Source of the DNA: CBDDHT01 sp965228615 | GTDB taxonomy: Bacteria; Pseudomonadota; Alphaproteobacteria; Rhizobiales; Methyloligellaceae | Length of the DNA stretch: 64,000 nt | Direction of reading: 5' to 3' | NCBI GenBank assembly: GCA_965228615.1 | Contig: CBDDHT010000002.1 | Location: 248,001 to 312,000, forward strand | Part shown: positions 50,622-59,936 of the stretch, piece by piece | Position numbering within the stretch: the stretch's first letter is position 1 | Layout: the number at the start of each line of letters is the position of its first letter | Position numbers and translations under genes: made by a program | The notes under the pieces: model-generated | Told to the model about the DNA's origin: nothing | The model's database searches: none | The model's input: the letters and a program-made list of their open reading frames with translations, nothing else

Positions 50622-51431
50622 ATGACGACGCGCTCACCGCGACGCCGCGAACCACCGGTCCAAGACCTGGCCGGGCAGTTTGGCGAAGCCGATGCAACGC
50701 CGACGGCAAAGGTTTTTGCCTTGCTGGAGCTGTTGTCGGAACGCGGTACGGCGCGCTTGACGGATCTGGCCAAAGCGCTTGGCGTGCCCAAAACGACGTT
50801 GTTTCGGATTACGACCCAGCTTGAACAGCTCGGTTATTTGCAGCGCGAACCAGGTGGCCGGCGGCTCACGATCGCACCGCGTCTTGCAAAGTTGTCGACG
50901 CATCTTCTTGCCGCCTCCTCGCGGCTTGGACCGCGTCACGCCATCCTCGAGACGTTGGCCCGTACGCTCGGCGAAAGTTGCAGCCTTGGCGTACGGTCCG
51001 GCCATGAGATCGTCTATTTGGACGATGTGACGGCGCCGTCGCCGCTGACTTTCAATTTCCAGGCCGGACACAGAACACCGCTTTACTGCACATCGACCGG
51101 AAAGCTTTTTCTGTCGGGCATGAGCGAGGATGAGCTGGATCGTTATCTGGAAAGCGAAACCATAATCGCCCACACGCCGCGTACGATTTCCGATGCTGGC
51201 ACATTGCGAAAAACAGTGCGCGAGATTGGAAAGAGCGGTTTCGCATCGTCTGAAGATGAATTTGTTCTTGGTGTGTTCGGAGCCGCCGTTCCGGTTCTCG
51301 ATCCCGACGGCCGTATGCTGGCGGGCTTGGCTGTCGCGATACCTGCAGCCCGCATGGAATACACGGATCTGCCGAAGCTTGAGCCCGCCTTGCGGGAAGC
51401 TGCAGAAAAACTGGCTCGAACCTTCGAGTAA
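50622..51431 (+). CDS. IclR family transcriptional regulator
   Basis: 269 residues. Winged helix at about 25-85: ALLELLSERGTARLTDLAKA (in part), VPKTTLFRITTQLEQLGYL. The IclR ligand domain (about 100-265) has LFLSGMSEDELDRYL and VAIPAARM. Start ATG 50622; earlier in-frame codons lie in the divergent promoter region. Likely regulates the divergent SHMT-like gene and possibly the aminotransferase downstream. Confidence 0.92.
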   Translation: MTTRSPRRREPPVQDLAGQFGEADATPTAKVFALLELLSERGTARLTDLAKALGVPKTTLFRITTQLEQLGYLQREPGGRRLTIAPRLAKLSTHLLAASSRLGPRHAILETLARTLGESCSLGVRSGHEIVYLDDVTAPSPLTFNFQAGHRTPLYCTSTGKLFLSGMSEDELDRYLESETIIAHTPRTISDAGTLRKTVREIGKSGFASSEDEFVLGVFGAAVPVLDPDGRMLAGLAVAIPAARMEYTDLPKLEPALREAAEKLARTFE

Positions 51432-51523
51432 CGCGGCGTTTGTCGACCTGCAATAAGGCCGCTGTCCGGTCGGTTGCGCGCGACTGTCAATCACCATCAA
51501 TCCATCCCGGCTTACCCCGATCG

Positions 51524-51551
51524 GACCACTTTGGAGGCCTCCAAAGTGGTC
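51524..51551. promoter_or_regulatory. Perfect 28-bp palindrome, candidate operator
   Basis: GACCACTTTGGAGG (51524-51537) is followed with no spacer by its exact reverse complement. It lies about 140 bp before the aminotransferase start and about 30 bp before a TTGACA box at 51580-51585. Length and perfect symmetry are more like a regulator site than a terminator: there is no loop and no T run. Confidence 0.55.
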
Positions 51552-51691
51552 GGGCGCCCATGTTTGTGCGTCATAGCTATTGACAGTTCGTTCGAGATAT
51601 AACAACAATTTTTTCGAATAAACCGAACAAATTTGTGGCGCATCGATCCGCCTTCGAAATTCGGCGGGTACCTACCAAAGGGGCAAGAGCG

Positions 51692-53089
51692 TTGAGCGAT
51701 CATCTGGAAGAAGCCTTCACCTTTTCCAACCGGCACAAGGACTACATGGCACGGGATGCCGAGCACGTGTTTGGATGGCGCTATGAACCGCGGGTCGTTT
51801 TTGAACGCGGCGAGGGCGTCAAGCTCTTCGATGTGGACGGCAATGCCTACTACGATCTGAGTTCAGGGATGATGTGCCTGGTATTGGGCCATAGCCATCC
51901 CGAGCTGACCGAGACCATCAAGGAAATGGCCGGTCGTTTCGTGCATCAGTCGTCCTGGTACTCGAATCCGTGGGCCATCGAGCTTGCCGAGCTTATCGCG
52001 AGCACGCTGCCGGACGGCATGGACGTCGTCAACTTTGCGGTCACGGGATCCGAAGCTAACGAGATCGCCATGCGAATGGCGCTGGGCGTAACAGGCGCGT
52101 TCGATATCTGCTCAGTCGTTAGAGGCTTGCACGGCGGCTCGCTTGCGGCGGAGGCCATGACGACGGTTGGCGGTGCGCGCAAGCGCGGGCTCGGGCCCCT
52201 GACAATGCCGGCGCGGTCCAACTGTATCATTCCGCCCTTCTACTACCGTGCGCCCGTTGACGATGTGGACGAGTGGGACCGTATTTCACTTCAGCTTTCC
52301 GACGAGATGATCGAATACACGACCAGCCAGGAAGTGGCCGGCATCATGCTGGAATCGATCCTCGTCCCCGGTGGCATGATCGTGCCGTCCAATCGCTGGA
52401 TGCGCGGCATTCGTGAAATCGCGGATAAGCATGGCGCACTGATGATCCTGGACGAATGCCAGCTCGCGCCAAGCCGCACAGGGCATATGTGGGGTTTTCA
52501 GCGTTACGACGTGACACCCGACATTGTGACATTCGGTAAGGGAATGTCGGCCGGCTTCGCAATCTGTGGCACCGCAACGACACGTGAAATCGCCGATCAA
52601 TGTGACGGCAAGAAGGGCCTGCCGTGGGCCGGCACCTATCCGCAGGACCCGTTGACCTGCGCCGTTGCGCTGAAGCAGCTCGAAATCGTGATCCGCGATG
52701 ACATTACAGGTCGTGCCGCGGCTCATGGCGCAATGCTTGAGACCAAACTCGATGTGCTCAAGGCGAAGCACGAGTGTATCGGCGATATCCGAGGGGCCGG
52801 TCTCTATCGGATGTTGGACATCGTTGTCGATCCGAAAACGCGGGAACCGGATCCGGCTTTTGCAGAGCACATTCGCCGCGAGGCGATGGCCGAAGGGTTG
52901 GTGATGATTGCAGTCAAAAACTACATGCGCGTTTGTCCGCCTCTCATCGTAACCGAAGCCGAGATCGACGACATTGTCGGCCGGCTCGACAAAGCGATTA
53001 CGCGGGCTTCGGCAAACCGGTCCCGTGAGATCGACTTCAGCTCGTCCGGCTCGCTCGCCGCTAATGACGGTTTCCGACGGACCGCCTGA
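51692..53089 (+). CDS. Class III PLP aminotransferase
   Basis: 465 residues. Substrate/PLP features: SSGMMCLVLGHSHPE (near 50), FAVTGSEANEIAMRMAL (about 115-131), ILDECQLAPSRTGHMWGF (near 250) with the PLP-binding Asp, and TFGKGMSAGF with the PLP Lys (near 284). Transaminates an omega-amino or alpha-amino compound. Start TTG 51692 chosen for AAGGGG 8 bp upstream; GTG 51635 is open but lacks a site. The following amino-acid ABC transporter probably imports its substrate. Confidence 0.9.
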   Translation: MSDHLEEAFTFSNRHKDYMARDAEHVFGWRYEPRVVFERGEGVKLFDVDGNAYYDLSSGMMCLVLGHSHPELTETIKEMAGRFVHQSSWYSNPWAIELAELIASTLPDGMDVVNFAVTGSEANEIAMRMALGVTGAFDICSVVRGLHGGSLAAEAMTTVGGARKRGLGPLTMPARSNCIIPPFYYRAPVDDVDEWDRISLQLSDEMIEYTTSQEVAGIMLESILVPGGMIVPSNRWMRGIREIADKHGALMILDECQLAPSRTGHMWGFQRYDVTPDIVTFGKGMSAGFAICGTATTREIADQCDGKKGLPWAGTYPQDPLTCAVALKQLEIVIRDDITGRAAAHGAMLETKLDVLKAKHECIGDIRGAGLYRMLDIVVDPKTREPDPAFAEHIRREAMAEGLVMIAVKNYMRVCPPLIVTEAEIDDIVGRLDKAITRASANRSREIDFSSSGSLAANDGFRRTA

Positions 53090-53163
53090 CATCAAGACCA
53101 ACAAACCGGAGATTCAATCCGGCTCAGTCAAACGAAGTTCGCCAATCTGTAAGGGAGGAAAAA

Positions 53164-54021
53164 ATGAAAGCACTCAAGATATTTTCAGTGCTCGCAGTCG
53201 GGTTCGGCCTGGCCTTCGCCGCCGCACCGGTTGAGGCACAAGAGTCGACCCTCGATAAGGTGCTTAAGCGCGGCAAGGTGATTGTTGGTGTATCGAGCGA
53301 AGCTCCGCCATTTGGCTTCATCAACGAAAAGGGAGAGCTCGTTGGCTTCGATATCGACATCGCGAAGATCATCGCGAACAAGATGTTCGGCAAGGACGGT
53401 CACATCGAGTTTCTCAAGCAGGGTTTTGCCGCCCGCTGGGCCAATGCCAATAGCGGCAAGATCGACTTCGGGATCCAGATTACGACGGTGCACAGCCAAC
53501 GCCCGACAAAGGTCGCCTTCACGCGAAGCTATGTCGACAGCGGCATCGTACTGGTCTCCAAAAAAGGCTCCGGCATCAACAAGATCGCCGATGCCAACAA
53601 GGAGAACATCACCGTCGCGAACCTCACGGTTCCCGCTCAGGAAGATCGCGCAAAGCGTTTGTTTCCCAAGGCGAAACTGTCGGTCTTCGACTCAACGGCA
53701 GCCCAATTCAACGCCGTGCGTACTGGCCGCGCCAATGCGGCACAGCTCGATGAGCCAATCGCCCGCTGGTATGTGAGTCAACATGACGATGTCCAGGTGA
53801 CCTCGGACTGGATCACGCCTCCAACCAACAATGCCGTCTTTACAAAGCTCGGGGATTTCACTTGGTGGCTGGTGCTCGACACCTATGTGAACGAGCTTCG
53901 CAGTGGATCGCTCTATCCTCAGTATGCCGAGATTTACAAGAAATGGTTCGGCTCCCGTCCGCCGCATACCAAGTTCTGGATCGAAGAGCAGCTGAAGGCA
54001 AAAGAGAAATCCGGTAATTAG
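53164..54021 (+). CDS. Amino-acid ABC transporter substrate-binding protein
   Basis: 285 residues, signal peptide to about 25 (VEAQE). Family 3 solute-binding protein: KRGKVIVGVSSEAPPFGFIN, quoted at its limit, then GFDIDIAKIIANKMFG, FTRSYVDSGIV and the conserved C-terminal lobes. Binds a polar amino acid or opine in the periplasm. RBS GGGAGG precedes ATG 53164. First gene of a four-gene ABC operon after the aminotransferase. Confidence 0.92.
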   Translation: MKALKIFSVLAVGFGLAFAAAPVEAQESTLDKVLKRGKVIVGVSSEAPPFGFINEKGELVGFDIDIAKIIANKMFGKDGHIEFLKQGFAARWANANSGKIDFGIQITTVHSQRPTKVAFTRSYVDSGIVLVSKKGSGINKIADANKENITVANLTVPAQEDRAKRLFPKAKLSVFDSTAAQFNAVRTGRANAAQLDEPIARWYVSQHDDVQVTSDWITPPTNNAVFTKLGDFTWWLVLDTYVNELRSGSLYPQYAEIYKKWFGSRPPHTKFWIEEQLKAKEKSGN

Positions 54022-54048
54022 GACCGGGCTTTCACGAATAGCGCTTCA

Positions 54049-54085
54049 GGAGCGGCGTCGACGCATCGATAACCGGCGCCGCTCC
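54049..54085 (+). terminator. Hairpin after ABC binding-protein gene
   Basis: GGAGCGGCG pairs with CGCCGCTCC across a 19-base loop, 27 bp after the stop. No T run follows. It may stabilise the binding-protein mRNA or partly reduce transcription of the permease genes. Confidence 0.5.
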
Positions 54086-54204
54086 ATTCTCGGCTATGAT
54101 CACATCACCCGCCCGATTGGCGATTGCCGGAGACAACAGTTGCTAAAGAAGATTGGACGACAGACAGAAAACGCCGCCACGGCCGATGACCTGTCTCGTT
54201 GCTC

Positions 54205-54876
54205 ATGACTTGGATCCTCGACTATCTCGAATTGAGTTTCCTCGCAAGCCAGCTACCCCGGTTCTGGGACGGGGTCATGCTTACGCTTGCAATCGCCGCC
54301 GCGTCGATGATCGGGGCCGTTGTTTGGGGCCTGGTTCTGGTCGGCCCGCGAATGTCGTCCCTGCCATTCGTATCGGGCCCGGTGATCGCCTACATCGAGC
54401 TTGTGCGAAACACACCGCTCATTCTCCATATTTATCTATCGTATTTCGGCCTGCCTCTGATCGGGTTGCCCCTGTCGGCATTTCTATGCGGTGTCATTGC
54501 GATTGCATCACAGCACGGCGCCTTTCTGGCAGAGATCTATCGCGCCGGAATTCTTGCCATTTCCAACCGGCAGTGGGAGGGCGCTCTGGCACTCGGGATG
54601 ACCCGGCGCAAGGCCATGCGCCAGGTGATCCTGCCGCAGGCCATTCTCAAGGTCGTGCCACCGATCGGCAATCAACTCGTCATCCTGATCAAGGATACGT
54701 CTCTGGTTTCCGCCATCGGGATTGTCGAGTTGACCCTATCTGGCAAGATGGTCATCGAACGCAGCGGTGCCTCTTTCGAGGTCTTTCTTTTCATTGCGTT
54801 GATCTACCTGATCCTCACATCCACATTCGGCATCTTGCTGCGATTTGCCGAAATGCGATTGCGGGCGAGGCAGTAG
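54205..54876 (+). CDS. Amino-acid ABC transporter permease (HisM family)
   Basis: 223 residues with about five helices. The His/Glu/Gln-type permease signature is present: IAYIELVRNTPLILHIY, then GAFLAEIYRAGI (the EAA loop region) and QWEGALALGMTRRKAM. Start ATG 54205; TTG 54199 is alternative; neither has a strong site, so translation may depend on upstream coupling. Pairs with the next permease to form a heterodimer. Confidence 0.9.
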   Translation: MTWILDYLELSFLASQLPRFWDGVMLTLAIAAASMIGAVVWGLVLVGPRMSSLPFVSGPVIAYIELVRNTPLILHIYLSYFGLPLIGLPLSAFLCGVIAIASQHGAFLAEIYRAGILAISNRQWEGALALGMTRRKAMRQVILPQAILKVVPPIGNQLVILIKDTSLVSAIGIVELTLSGKMVIERSGASFEVFLFIALIYLILTSTFGILLRFAEMRLRARQ

Positions 54877-54880
54877 GGTC

Positions 54881-55528
54881 ATGTTCGATATTCTCGCCAG
54901 TAATCTGCCTTATCTCCTGAAGGGTGCCGTACAAACACTCTGGCTGGCGCTGGTCGGTGTCGGTATCGGAACGATCTTCGGCATGGTTCTGGGCGTCGTG
55001 AGTGCAATGGCGCCGGCTTTCATCCGTTGGCTCATCACCGGTTATGTCTTTGTCATACGCGGTATTCCGGTCTTGGTATGGATGTTCCTGGCTTACTACG
55101 CCTTGCCGGAGTTGGGGCTCATTGTCGGTGATGTGACTGCTGTTATCGGCGCACTCATTCTCTATACCGGCGCGTTCGTCACCGAGATTGCGCGGGGCGC
55201 CATTCTTGCGGTTCCAAAGATGCAGATCGAAGCCGCCAAGGGACTTGGGATGCGCCGAATGACCATGCTTCGTCTCGTCATTCTGCCGCAGGCGATGGCC
55301 ATGTCGGTCCCACCGCTACTCAACAATTCTGTAATGATGATCAAGGCGACGGCCTATGTGTCGGTGGTCGGCGTCTGGGAATTGACCTATGCCGCGCGCG
55401 AAGTCGTCGAGCGGACACTCGCCGCGTTCCAGATCTTTCTCGGCGTCATGCTGATCTACTTCATCATTTGCTATCCTTTGACCATCGCCGCGCGGCGGCT
55501 TGAGAAGCGGTTCGCCTATGACCACTAA
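54881..55528 (+). CDS. Amino-acid ABC transporter permease (HisQ family)
   Basis: 215 residues, five helices. TLWLALVGVGIGTIFGMVLG near the N-terminus, FVIRGIPVLVWMFLAYYALP, then TGAFVTEIARGAI and QIEAAKGLGMRRM in the ATPase-contacting loop. Start ATG 54881, 4 bp after the other permease's stop. Its 3' end overlaps the ATPase start by 11 bp. Confidence 0.9.
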   Translation: MFDILASNLPYLLKGAVQTLWLALVGVGIGTIFGMVLGVVSAMAPAFIRWLITGYVFVIRGIPVLVWMFLAYYALPELGLIVGDVTAVIGALILYTGAFVTEIARGAILAVPKMQIEAAKGLGMRRMTMLRLVILPQAMAMSVPPLLNNSVMMIKATAYVSVVGVWELTYAAREVVERTLAAFQIFLGVMLIYFIICYPLTIAARRLEKRFAYDH

Positions 55529-56330
55529 AGCCGGAGACATCGCCGATCGGTCCGCCATCCCGATGGTGCGGGCCAAAGATGTTCGAAAGAGCTTTGGCGA
55601 CAATCTTGTTCTTGACGGTGTGTCCTTCGACGTACCCCGCGGCGAAGTTCTCGCCATCATCGGGCCCAGCGGATCGGGCAAGTCGACGATTCTGCGCTGC
55701 ATAAACTTTCTCGAAGAATATGACGACGGCGAAATCTGGATCGAGGACGAGATGATCGGCTTCCAGGTCGATGCCGACGGCAAGCGGTCACGTCAGTCCG
55801 AAGCCGATGTCGCGCGGCTGCGCTCGAATGTCGGCATGGTCTTTCAGAGCTTCAATCTGTTCCCTCACCGCAGTGTCCTCGACAACATCACCATGGCCCC
55901 CATGAGCGTGAAGCAGGTGCCGCGCAAGGAAGCTGAAGAGCTTGCGCGCGCGCTCCTCGACAAGGTTGGACTTGCCGAAAAGGTCGATCAGTATCCGTCG
56001 AAACTTTCCGGTGGCCAGCAGCAACGCGTGGCCATTGCCCGTGCACTCGCAATGGAGCCGAAGGTGATGCTCTTCGATGAAGTGACATCGGCTCTCGACC
56101 CTGAGTTGGTCGGCGAAGTGCTGGGCGTCATGCAGCAACTCGCGGAAGAAGGCATGACGATGATCATCGTCACCCACGAGATGCAGTTTGCGCACGATGT
56201 GAGCAGCCGCCTCATGTTCATCGATGGCGGGCATATCGTTGAAGAGGGCGCACCGGCCAAGCTCCTCCATGATCCGCAGAGCGACCGATTGAAGGATTTT
56301 CTGCATCGGTTCCGGGCGTCGTTCCTTTGA
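55518..56330 (+). CDS. Amino-acid ABC transporter ATP-binding protein
   Basis: 270 residues. Walker A GPSGSGKST (near 52), Q-loop VFQSFNLFPH, signature LSGGQQQRVAIARALA (near 165), Walker B VMLFDEVTSALDPE and the switch His in IIVTHEMQFA. Energises import through the two permeases. Contains the long insertion typical of polar amino-acid ATPases. Start ATG 55518 overlaps the permease gene. Confidence 0.95.
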   Translation: MTTKAGDIADRSAIPMVRAKDVRKSFGDNLVLDGVSFDVPRGEVLAIIGPSGSGKSTILRCINFLEEYDDGEIWIEDEMIGFQVDADGKRSRQSEADVARLRSNVGMVFQSFNLFPHRSVLDNITMAPMSVKQVPRKEAEELARALLDKVGLAEKVDQYPSKLSGGQQQRVAIARALAMEPKVMLFDEVTSALDPELVGEVLGVMQQLAEEGMTMIIVTHEMQFAHDVSSRLMFIDGGHIVEEGAPAKLLHDPQSDRLKDFLHRFRASFL

Positions 56331-56366
56331 GCGCTGTACCTGGATGCGCCACTGCAGAAGCCGTGC

Positions 56367-57245
56367 TCAACCGAATTTCTCAATCAGAAAGTCGATAAAG
56401 CCGCGTACTTTTGGCGAGAGATGCCGGCGATGCGGATAGACCGCATAGATACCAATTGGCATTCCAGCAAAATCCTCAAGAGCTGGCTCAAGCAGTCCCT
56501 GGGACAGCTCTTTGTTGCAGGCGAATTCGGGCAACCGGGTTGCACCCAGGCCACTTACCGCGAGCGCCGTCTCCAACTCCGCGCTGTTGCATTGGACGCG
56601 AACGTCGACGGAAACGGCGATCCGCTCGCCGTCCTTATCCCGATACTCCCAGAGTTCGGGATTGGGGATCAGCGCATAGCTGATGCAACTATGGTCAGCC
56701 AACTCTGCAGGGTGTTGAGGTTTTCCGAATTTGTGCCAATAGGCCGGTGAAGCGACGGTCACTCCACGCGACATCGTGATCTGCCGCGCAACCAGGCTCG
56801 AATCTTTGAGTTGGCCGGCGCGAATGACGACATCAAAACCTTCTGTGATGACATCGACAATCCGGTCATTGAATTCTACGTCGAGCGTGACATCCGGATT
56901 GGCTTCAAGAAACTCAGGGAGCGCGCCGGCGAGGTAGCCGAGGCCGAAGCTAACCGGTGCACTAAAGCGGAGAACACCACGGGGCTTCGCATCGCATTCG
57001 GTGATGGTACGTGCCGCCTCGTCCGCGTCGAGAACGATCTGCCTGCATTTCTCATAATAGAATTGCCCGACTTCGGTGAGACTGAGCGATCGCGTTGTTC
57101 GGTTGAGAAGGCGGGTTCCCAGGCGATCCTCGAGCCGGGTTACTTCCTTGCTGACAAAGGACTTGGATTTTCCAAGCGCCTCTGCTGCGGCCGAGAAGCC
57201 TCCTGCGTCAACGACTTGAACAAAGACGGCGATCCCCTGCAGCAT
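56367..57245 (-). CDS. LysR family transcriptional regulator
   Basis: 292 residues. Winged helix-turn-helix at about 5-65 (VVDAGGFSAAAEALGKSKSF, VSKEVTRLEDRLGTRLLNRT) and the LysR co-inducer domain (about 90-292) with FSAPVSFGLGYLAGALPEFL. Shares 159 bp with the divergent VOC gene, a typical LysR target arrangement. Convergent with the ABC ATPase gene. Confidence 0.92.
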   Translation of the reverse strand: MLQGIAVFVQVVDAGGFSAAAEALGKSKSFVSKEVTRLEDRLGTRLLNRTTRSLSLTEVGQFYYEKCRQIVLDADEAARTITECDAKPRGVLRFSAPVSFGLGYLAGALPEFLEANPDVTLDVEFNDRIVDVITEGFDVVIRAGQLKDSSLVARQITMSRGVTVASPAYWHKFGKPQHPAELADHSCISYALIPNPELWEYRDKDGERIAVSVDVRVQCNSAELETALAVSGLGATRLPEFACNKELSQGLLEPALEDFAGMPIGIYAVYPHRRHLSPKVRGFIDFLIEKFG

Positions 57246-57404
57246 GTTAGATTATGTCCTTATTGGAAACAGTTGGTTTCCATTTCGGCTAATTATCATT
57301 CATTAGAAACAATCTATCTCTATCGCAGCATCGGTCGCAAGCGAAGACTTCTTGATCCACTTCCGACCGGACAACGACATCACACGCCAATTGGGAGAAG
57401 AATT

Positions 57405-57839
57405 ATGCTCGGCATTCAGCGACTTGATCACATCGGAATTCGCATCAGCGATCGGGAGCGTTCGGTTCCTTTTTATGAACGCCTCGGGTTCGAGGTCGTC
57501 ATCGATGGCGGATATGATGCAGGCCACCCCATCGTCACGCGCCACGAGAGTGGTGTCGTTTTCAATCTTCTGGGCCCGGCAACGGCCAGGCAGGGCGAAA
57601 ACGTGCTTATGGACGAGAACAAAAAATATCCCGGCATTACCCATGTGGCACTCAAGATCGACTCAATCGAAGCCGCGGAGGCAGTCTTCGCCGATGCCGA
57701 TATGCCCATTACCGGCCGACGAGAGTTTCGTGGTGTGAAGGCAATCTTTGTCCGCGATCCCGACCGCAACGTTCTTGAGATCATCGGTCCCGGTCCTGAC
57801 GTCGCCGACTTGATCGCGGACCATCAGCACGCATCATAA
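57405..57839 (+). CDS. VOC (glyoxalase/bleomycin resistance) family protein
   Basis: 144 residues. Two VOC half-units: RLDHIGIRISDRERSVPFYE with the metal His, GVVFNLLGPA, then GITHVALKIDSIEAAEAVFA and FVRDPDRNVLEIIGPG with the metal Glu. A divalent-metal lyase, isomerase or dioxygenase. Start ATG 57405 has GGGAGAAG upstream. Followed at 69 bp by a second VOC gene; likely under the LysR regulator. Confidence 0.88.
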   Translation: MLGIQRLDHIGIRISDRERSVPFYERLGFEVVIDGGYDAGHPIVTRHESGVVFNLLGPATARQGENVLMDENKKYPGITHVALKIDSIEAAEAVFADADMPITGRREFRGVKAIFVRDPDRNVLEIIGPGPDVADLIADHQHAS

Positions 57840-57908
57840 CGTTTCCAACTTCGGTCGTCGTATTGCGAAACGAATGGTCACTCGGACCAACCTTATGAGG
57901 ACAGGACC

Positions 57909-58361
57909 ATGACAATCTCCAAGAAAGCCAGAGCAGTCGGCATCAATCACGTTGCTCTTGAAGTTGGTGATATCGAGGAAGCGCTTGCCTTCTACGGCAC
58001 ATTTCTCGACTTCACACTCCGGGGCAAGAGCGACGCTATGGCTTTCATCGATCTTGGTGATCAATTTATCGCTCTATCGAAGGGGCGGCATCAGCCTTCA
58101 GATCACGAACGCCATTTCGGGTTCGTCGTCGATGACAAGGATGCTGTTCGCGAGGCTTTGCGGGAGATGGACGTCGAGATCGTTTCCGACCGTTTCCTCG
58201 ACTTCCGTGATCCGTGGGGCAACCGCATTGAGATCGTAGGATACGAAGGCATTCAGTTTACGAAGGCCGATCATGTACTCAAGGGCATGCGCCTCGATGG
58301 TCTCGGCAAGACGGACAAGGCCGTGCAGGAACTCAAAGAAAAAGGGATGGACCCGGCTTAG
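57909..58361 (+). CDS. VOC family protein
   Basis: 150 residues. INHVALEVGDIEEALAFYGT (His ligand), FIDLGDQFIALSKG, HFGFVVDDKDAVREAL and FRDPWGNRIEIVGYEG (Glu ligand), then a C-terminal helix (LKGMRLDGLGKTDKAVQELK). The tail after the second unit is longer than in the neighbour. Soluble metal-dependent enzyme; substrate unknown. The stop codon lies inside a terminator hairpin. Confidence 0.87.
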   Translation: MTISKKARAVGINHVALEVGDIEEALAFYGTFLDFTLRGKSDAMAFIDLGDQFIALSKGRHQPSDHERHFGFVVDDKDAVREALREMDVEIVSDRFLDFRDPWGNRIEIVGYEGIQFTKADHVLKGMRLDGLGKTDKAVQELKEKGMDPA

Positions 58362-58374
58362 GTCCAGCCCTTTT
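58344..58374 (+). terminator. Terminator overlapping the VOC stop codon
   Basis: GGG-A-TGGACC pairs with GGTCCA-G-CCC (one A-G mismatch) around CGGCTTA, followed by TTTT. The last codons and stop of the VOC gene (TAG at 58359-58361) form the loop and left arm. Ends transcription before the convergent tctA. Confidence 0.65.
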
Positions 58375-58407
58375 CCAACTTCTAATCTGAGGAACGATTC
58401 CGTCTCC

Positions 58408-59934
58408 TCACCCACCTTCGCCGGCGAGATCGTCCTTTGCCTTGCGGCTGCGCATCATGTCGCGAAGCGGCGGGATCAGGCAGAGTGCAGTCAGGATGAA
58501 GATCACCAGCGTGATCGGCCGCTCCCAGATGAAGTACCAGCCGTCGGCGATTTCCAGTGCACGGCGCAGATTCTCTTCCATGAGCTTGCCCAGGACAAAG
58601 CCAAGTATGAGTGGCGCCATGGGATAGCCGGTCAGCCGGAGCAGGATGGCCATCACAGCGAAGATCACCATCAACTGAATATCAAACGTGTTGAACGACA
58701 CCAGATATACACCGCAGAGCGAGAAGAACATCACCAGCGGCACCAGGATCTGTTCAGGCAATGCCAGGAGCCTGGCGATGTACGGGATGAGCGGCAGGTT
58801 GAGGATCAGCAGCACGATATTGCCGACATACATTGAGACGATCACGGCCCAGAAGACCTGCGGCGCCTCGACAAACAGGCGTGGTCCGGGTTGGACGCCA
58901 TAGGAGATGAGGGCGCCGAGCATGACAGCCGTCGTTCCGGACCCTGGGATGCCGAGAGTCAGCAGCGGTACGAACGAGCCGGAACAGGCAGCATTGTTCG
59001 CCGTCTCAGGAGCCGTCAGGCCGCGTATGGACCCTTTCCCAAACTTCTCTTTCTCTTTGGCCGGGGCGAGGTTGCGTTCCATGCCGTAGGCAAGAAACGA
59101 TGCAATCGTGGCGCCGGCACCCGGCAGGACACCGATGAAGAATCCAAGAATCGAAGAGCGGCCAATCACCGGGACCATCGTTTTCACTTCTTCCCCTGAG
59201 ACCTTCATGGAGCCGAGATCTCCGCGAGCGGCGGCCTGTGCTTCCGGATCGACCTCCTCTTTCTTGAGGACTGTCATGATCGCCTCCGACAACGCAAAGG
59301 TCGCCATGGCGAGGAGGAGGAAACTGATACCGTCGAGCAGGTCGACCATGCCGAAAGTGTAGCGTGTGATATCGGACGCCGCGTCTTGCCCGACTGTTGC
59401 AAGCCCGAGCCCGACGCACGTCATGAGCATGGCCTTGAGAAATTGACCGCGTCCGGCAAAAGCCGACACGGCTGTAAGGCCGAGGACCATGAGCGCGAAA
59501 TACTCGGCCGACTGGAAACTGAGCGAAACGCTTGCCAATGCCGGGGCGGCAACAAGCAGGAAGATGGCGGCAATCGTTCCGCCTGAGAATGATGCATAAG
59601 CTGCGATAGCCAATGCCTTTCCCGCTTTCCCTTGTCGCGCCATGGGATAGCCGTCGAACGAGGTTGCAACGGTGCCGGCAACCCCAGGAGCGTTCAGCAG
59701 GATTGATGATGTCGATCCGCCGAAGATGGCGCCATAGTAGACGCCGGCCATCAGGATCATGCCGGAGGCGGGATCGAAGCCATAGGTGACGGGTATCATC
59801 AGCGCGATGGCGGATATGGGGCCGAGACCCGGTAGCATTCCGATGAATGTCCCGGCGAAGCAGCCGACGAAGACCATCATCAGGTTGGTTGGTTGGATGA
59901 CGGTCGTCAGACCTGTGAGGATACCTTCGAACAT
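58408..59934 (-). CDS. tctA: Tripartite tricarboxylate transporter permease TctA
   Basis: 508 residues, about twelve hydrophobic segments. Family marks: GMLPGLGPISAIALMIPVTYGFDPASGMI (in two halves near 33-60), YGAIFGGSTSSILLNAPG, GVLPGAGATIASFLAYGMER and LTLGIPGSGTTAVMLGAL. The large membrane subunit that imports tri- or dicarboxylates with a cation. Starts 2 bp downstream of the tctB stop. Last gene of the tctCBA operon. Confidence 0.94.
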   Translation of the reverse strand: MFEGILTGLTTVIQPTNLMMVFVGCFAGTFIGMLPGLGPISAIALMIPVTYGFDPASGMILMAGVYYGAIFGGSTSSILLNAPGVAGTVATSFDGYPMARQGKAGKALAIAAYASFSGGTIAAIFLLVAAPALASVSLSFQSAEYFALMVLGLTAVSAFAGRGQFLKAMLMTCVGLGLATVGQDAASDITRYTFGMVDLLDGISFLLLAMATFALSEAIMTVLKKEEVDPEAQAAARGDLGSMKVSGEEVKTMVPVIGRSSILGFFIGVLPGAGATIASFLAYGMERNLAPAKEKEKFGKGSIRGLTAPETANNAACSGSFVPLLTLGIPGSGTTAVMLGALISYGVQPGPRLFVEAPQVFWAVIVSMYVGNIVLLILNLPLIPYIARLLALPEQILVPLVMFFSLCGVYLVSFNTFDIQLMVIFAVMAILLRLTGYPMAPLILGFVLGKLMEENLRRALEIADGWYFIWERPITLVIFILTALCLIPPLRDMMRSRKAKDDLAGEGG

Positions 59935-59936
59935 GG

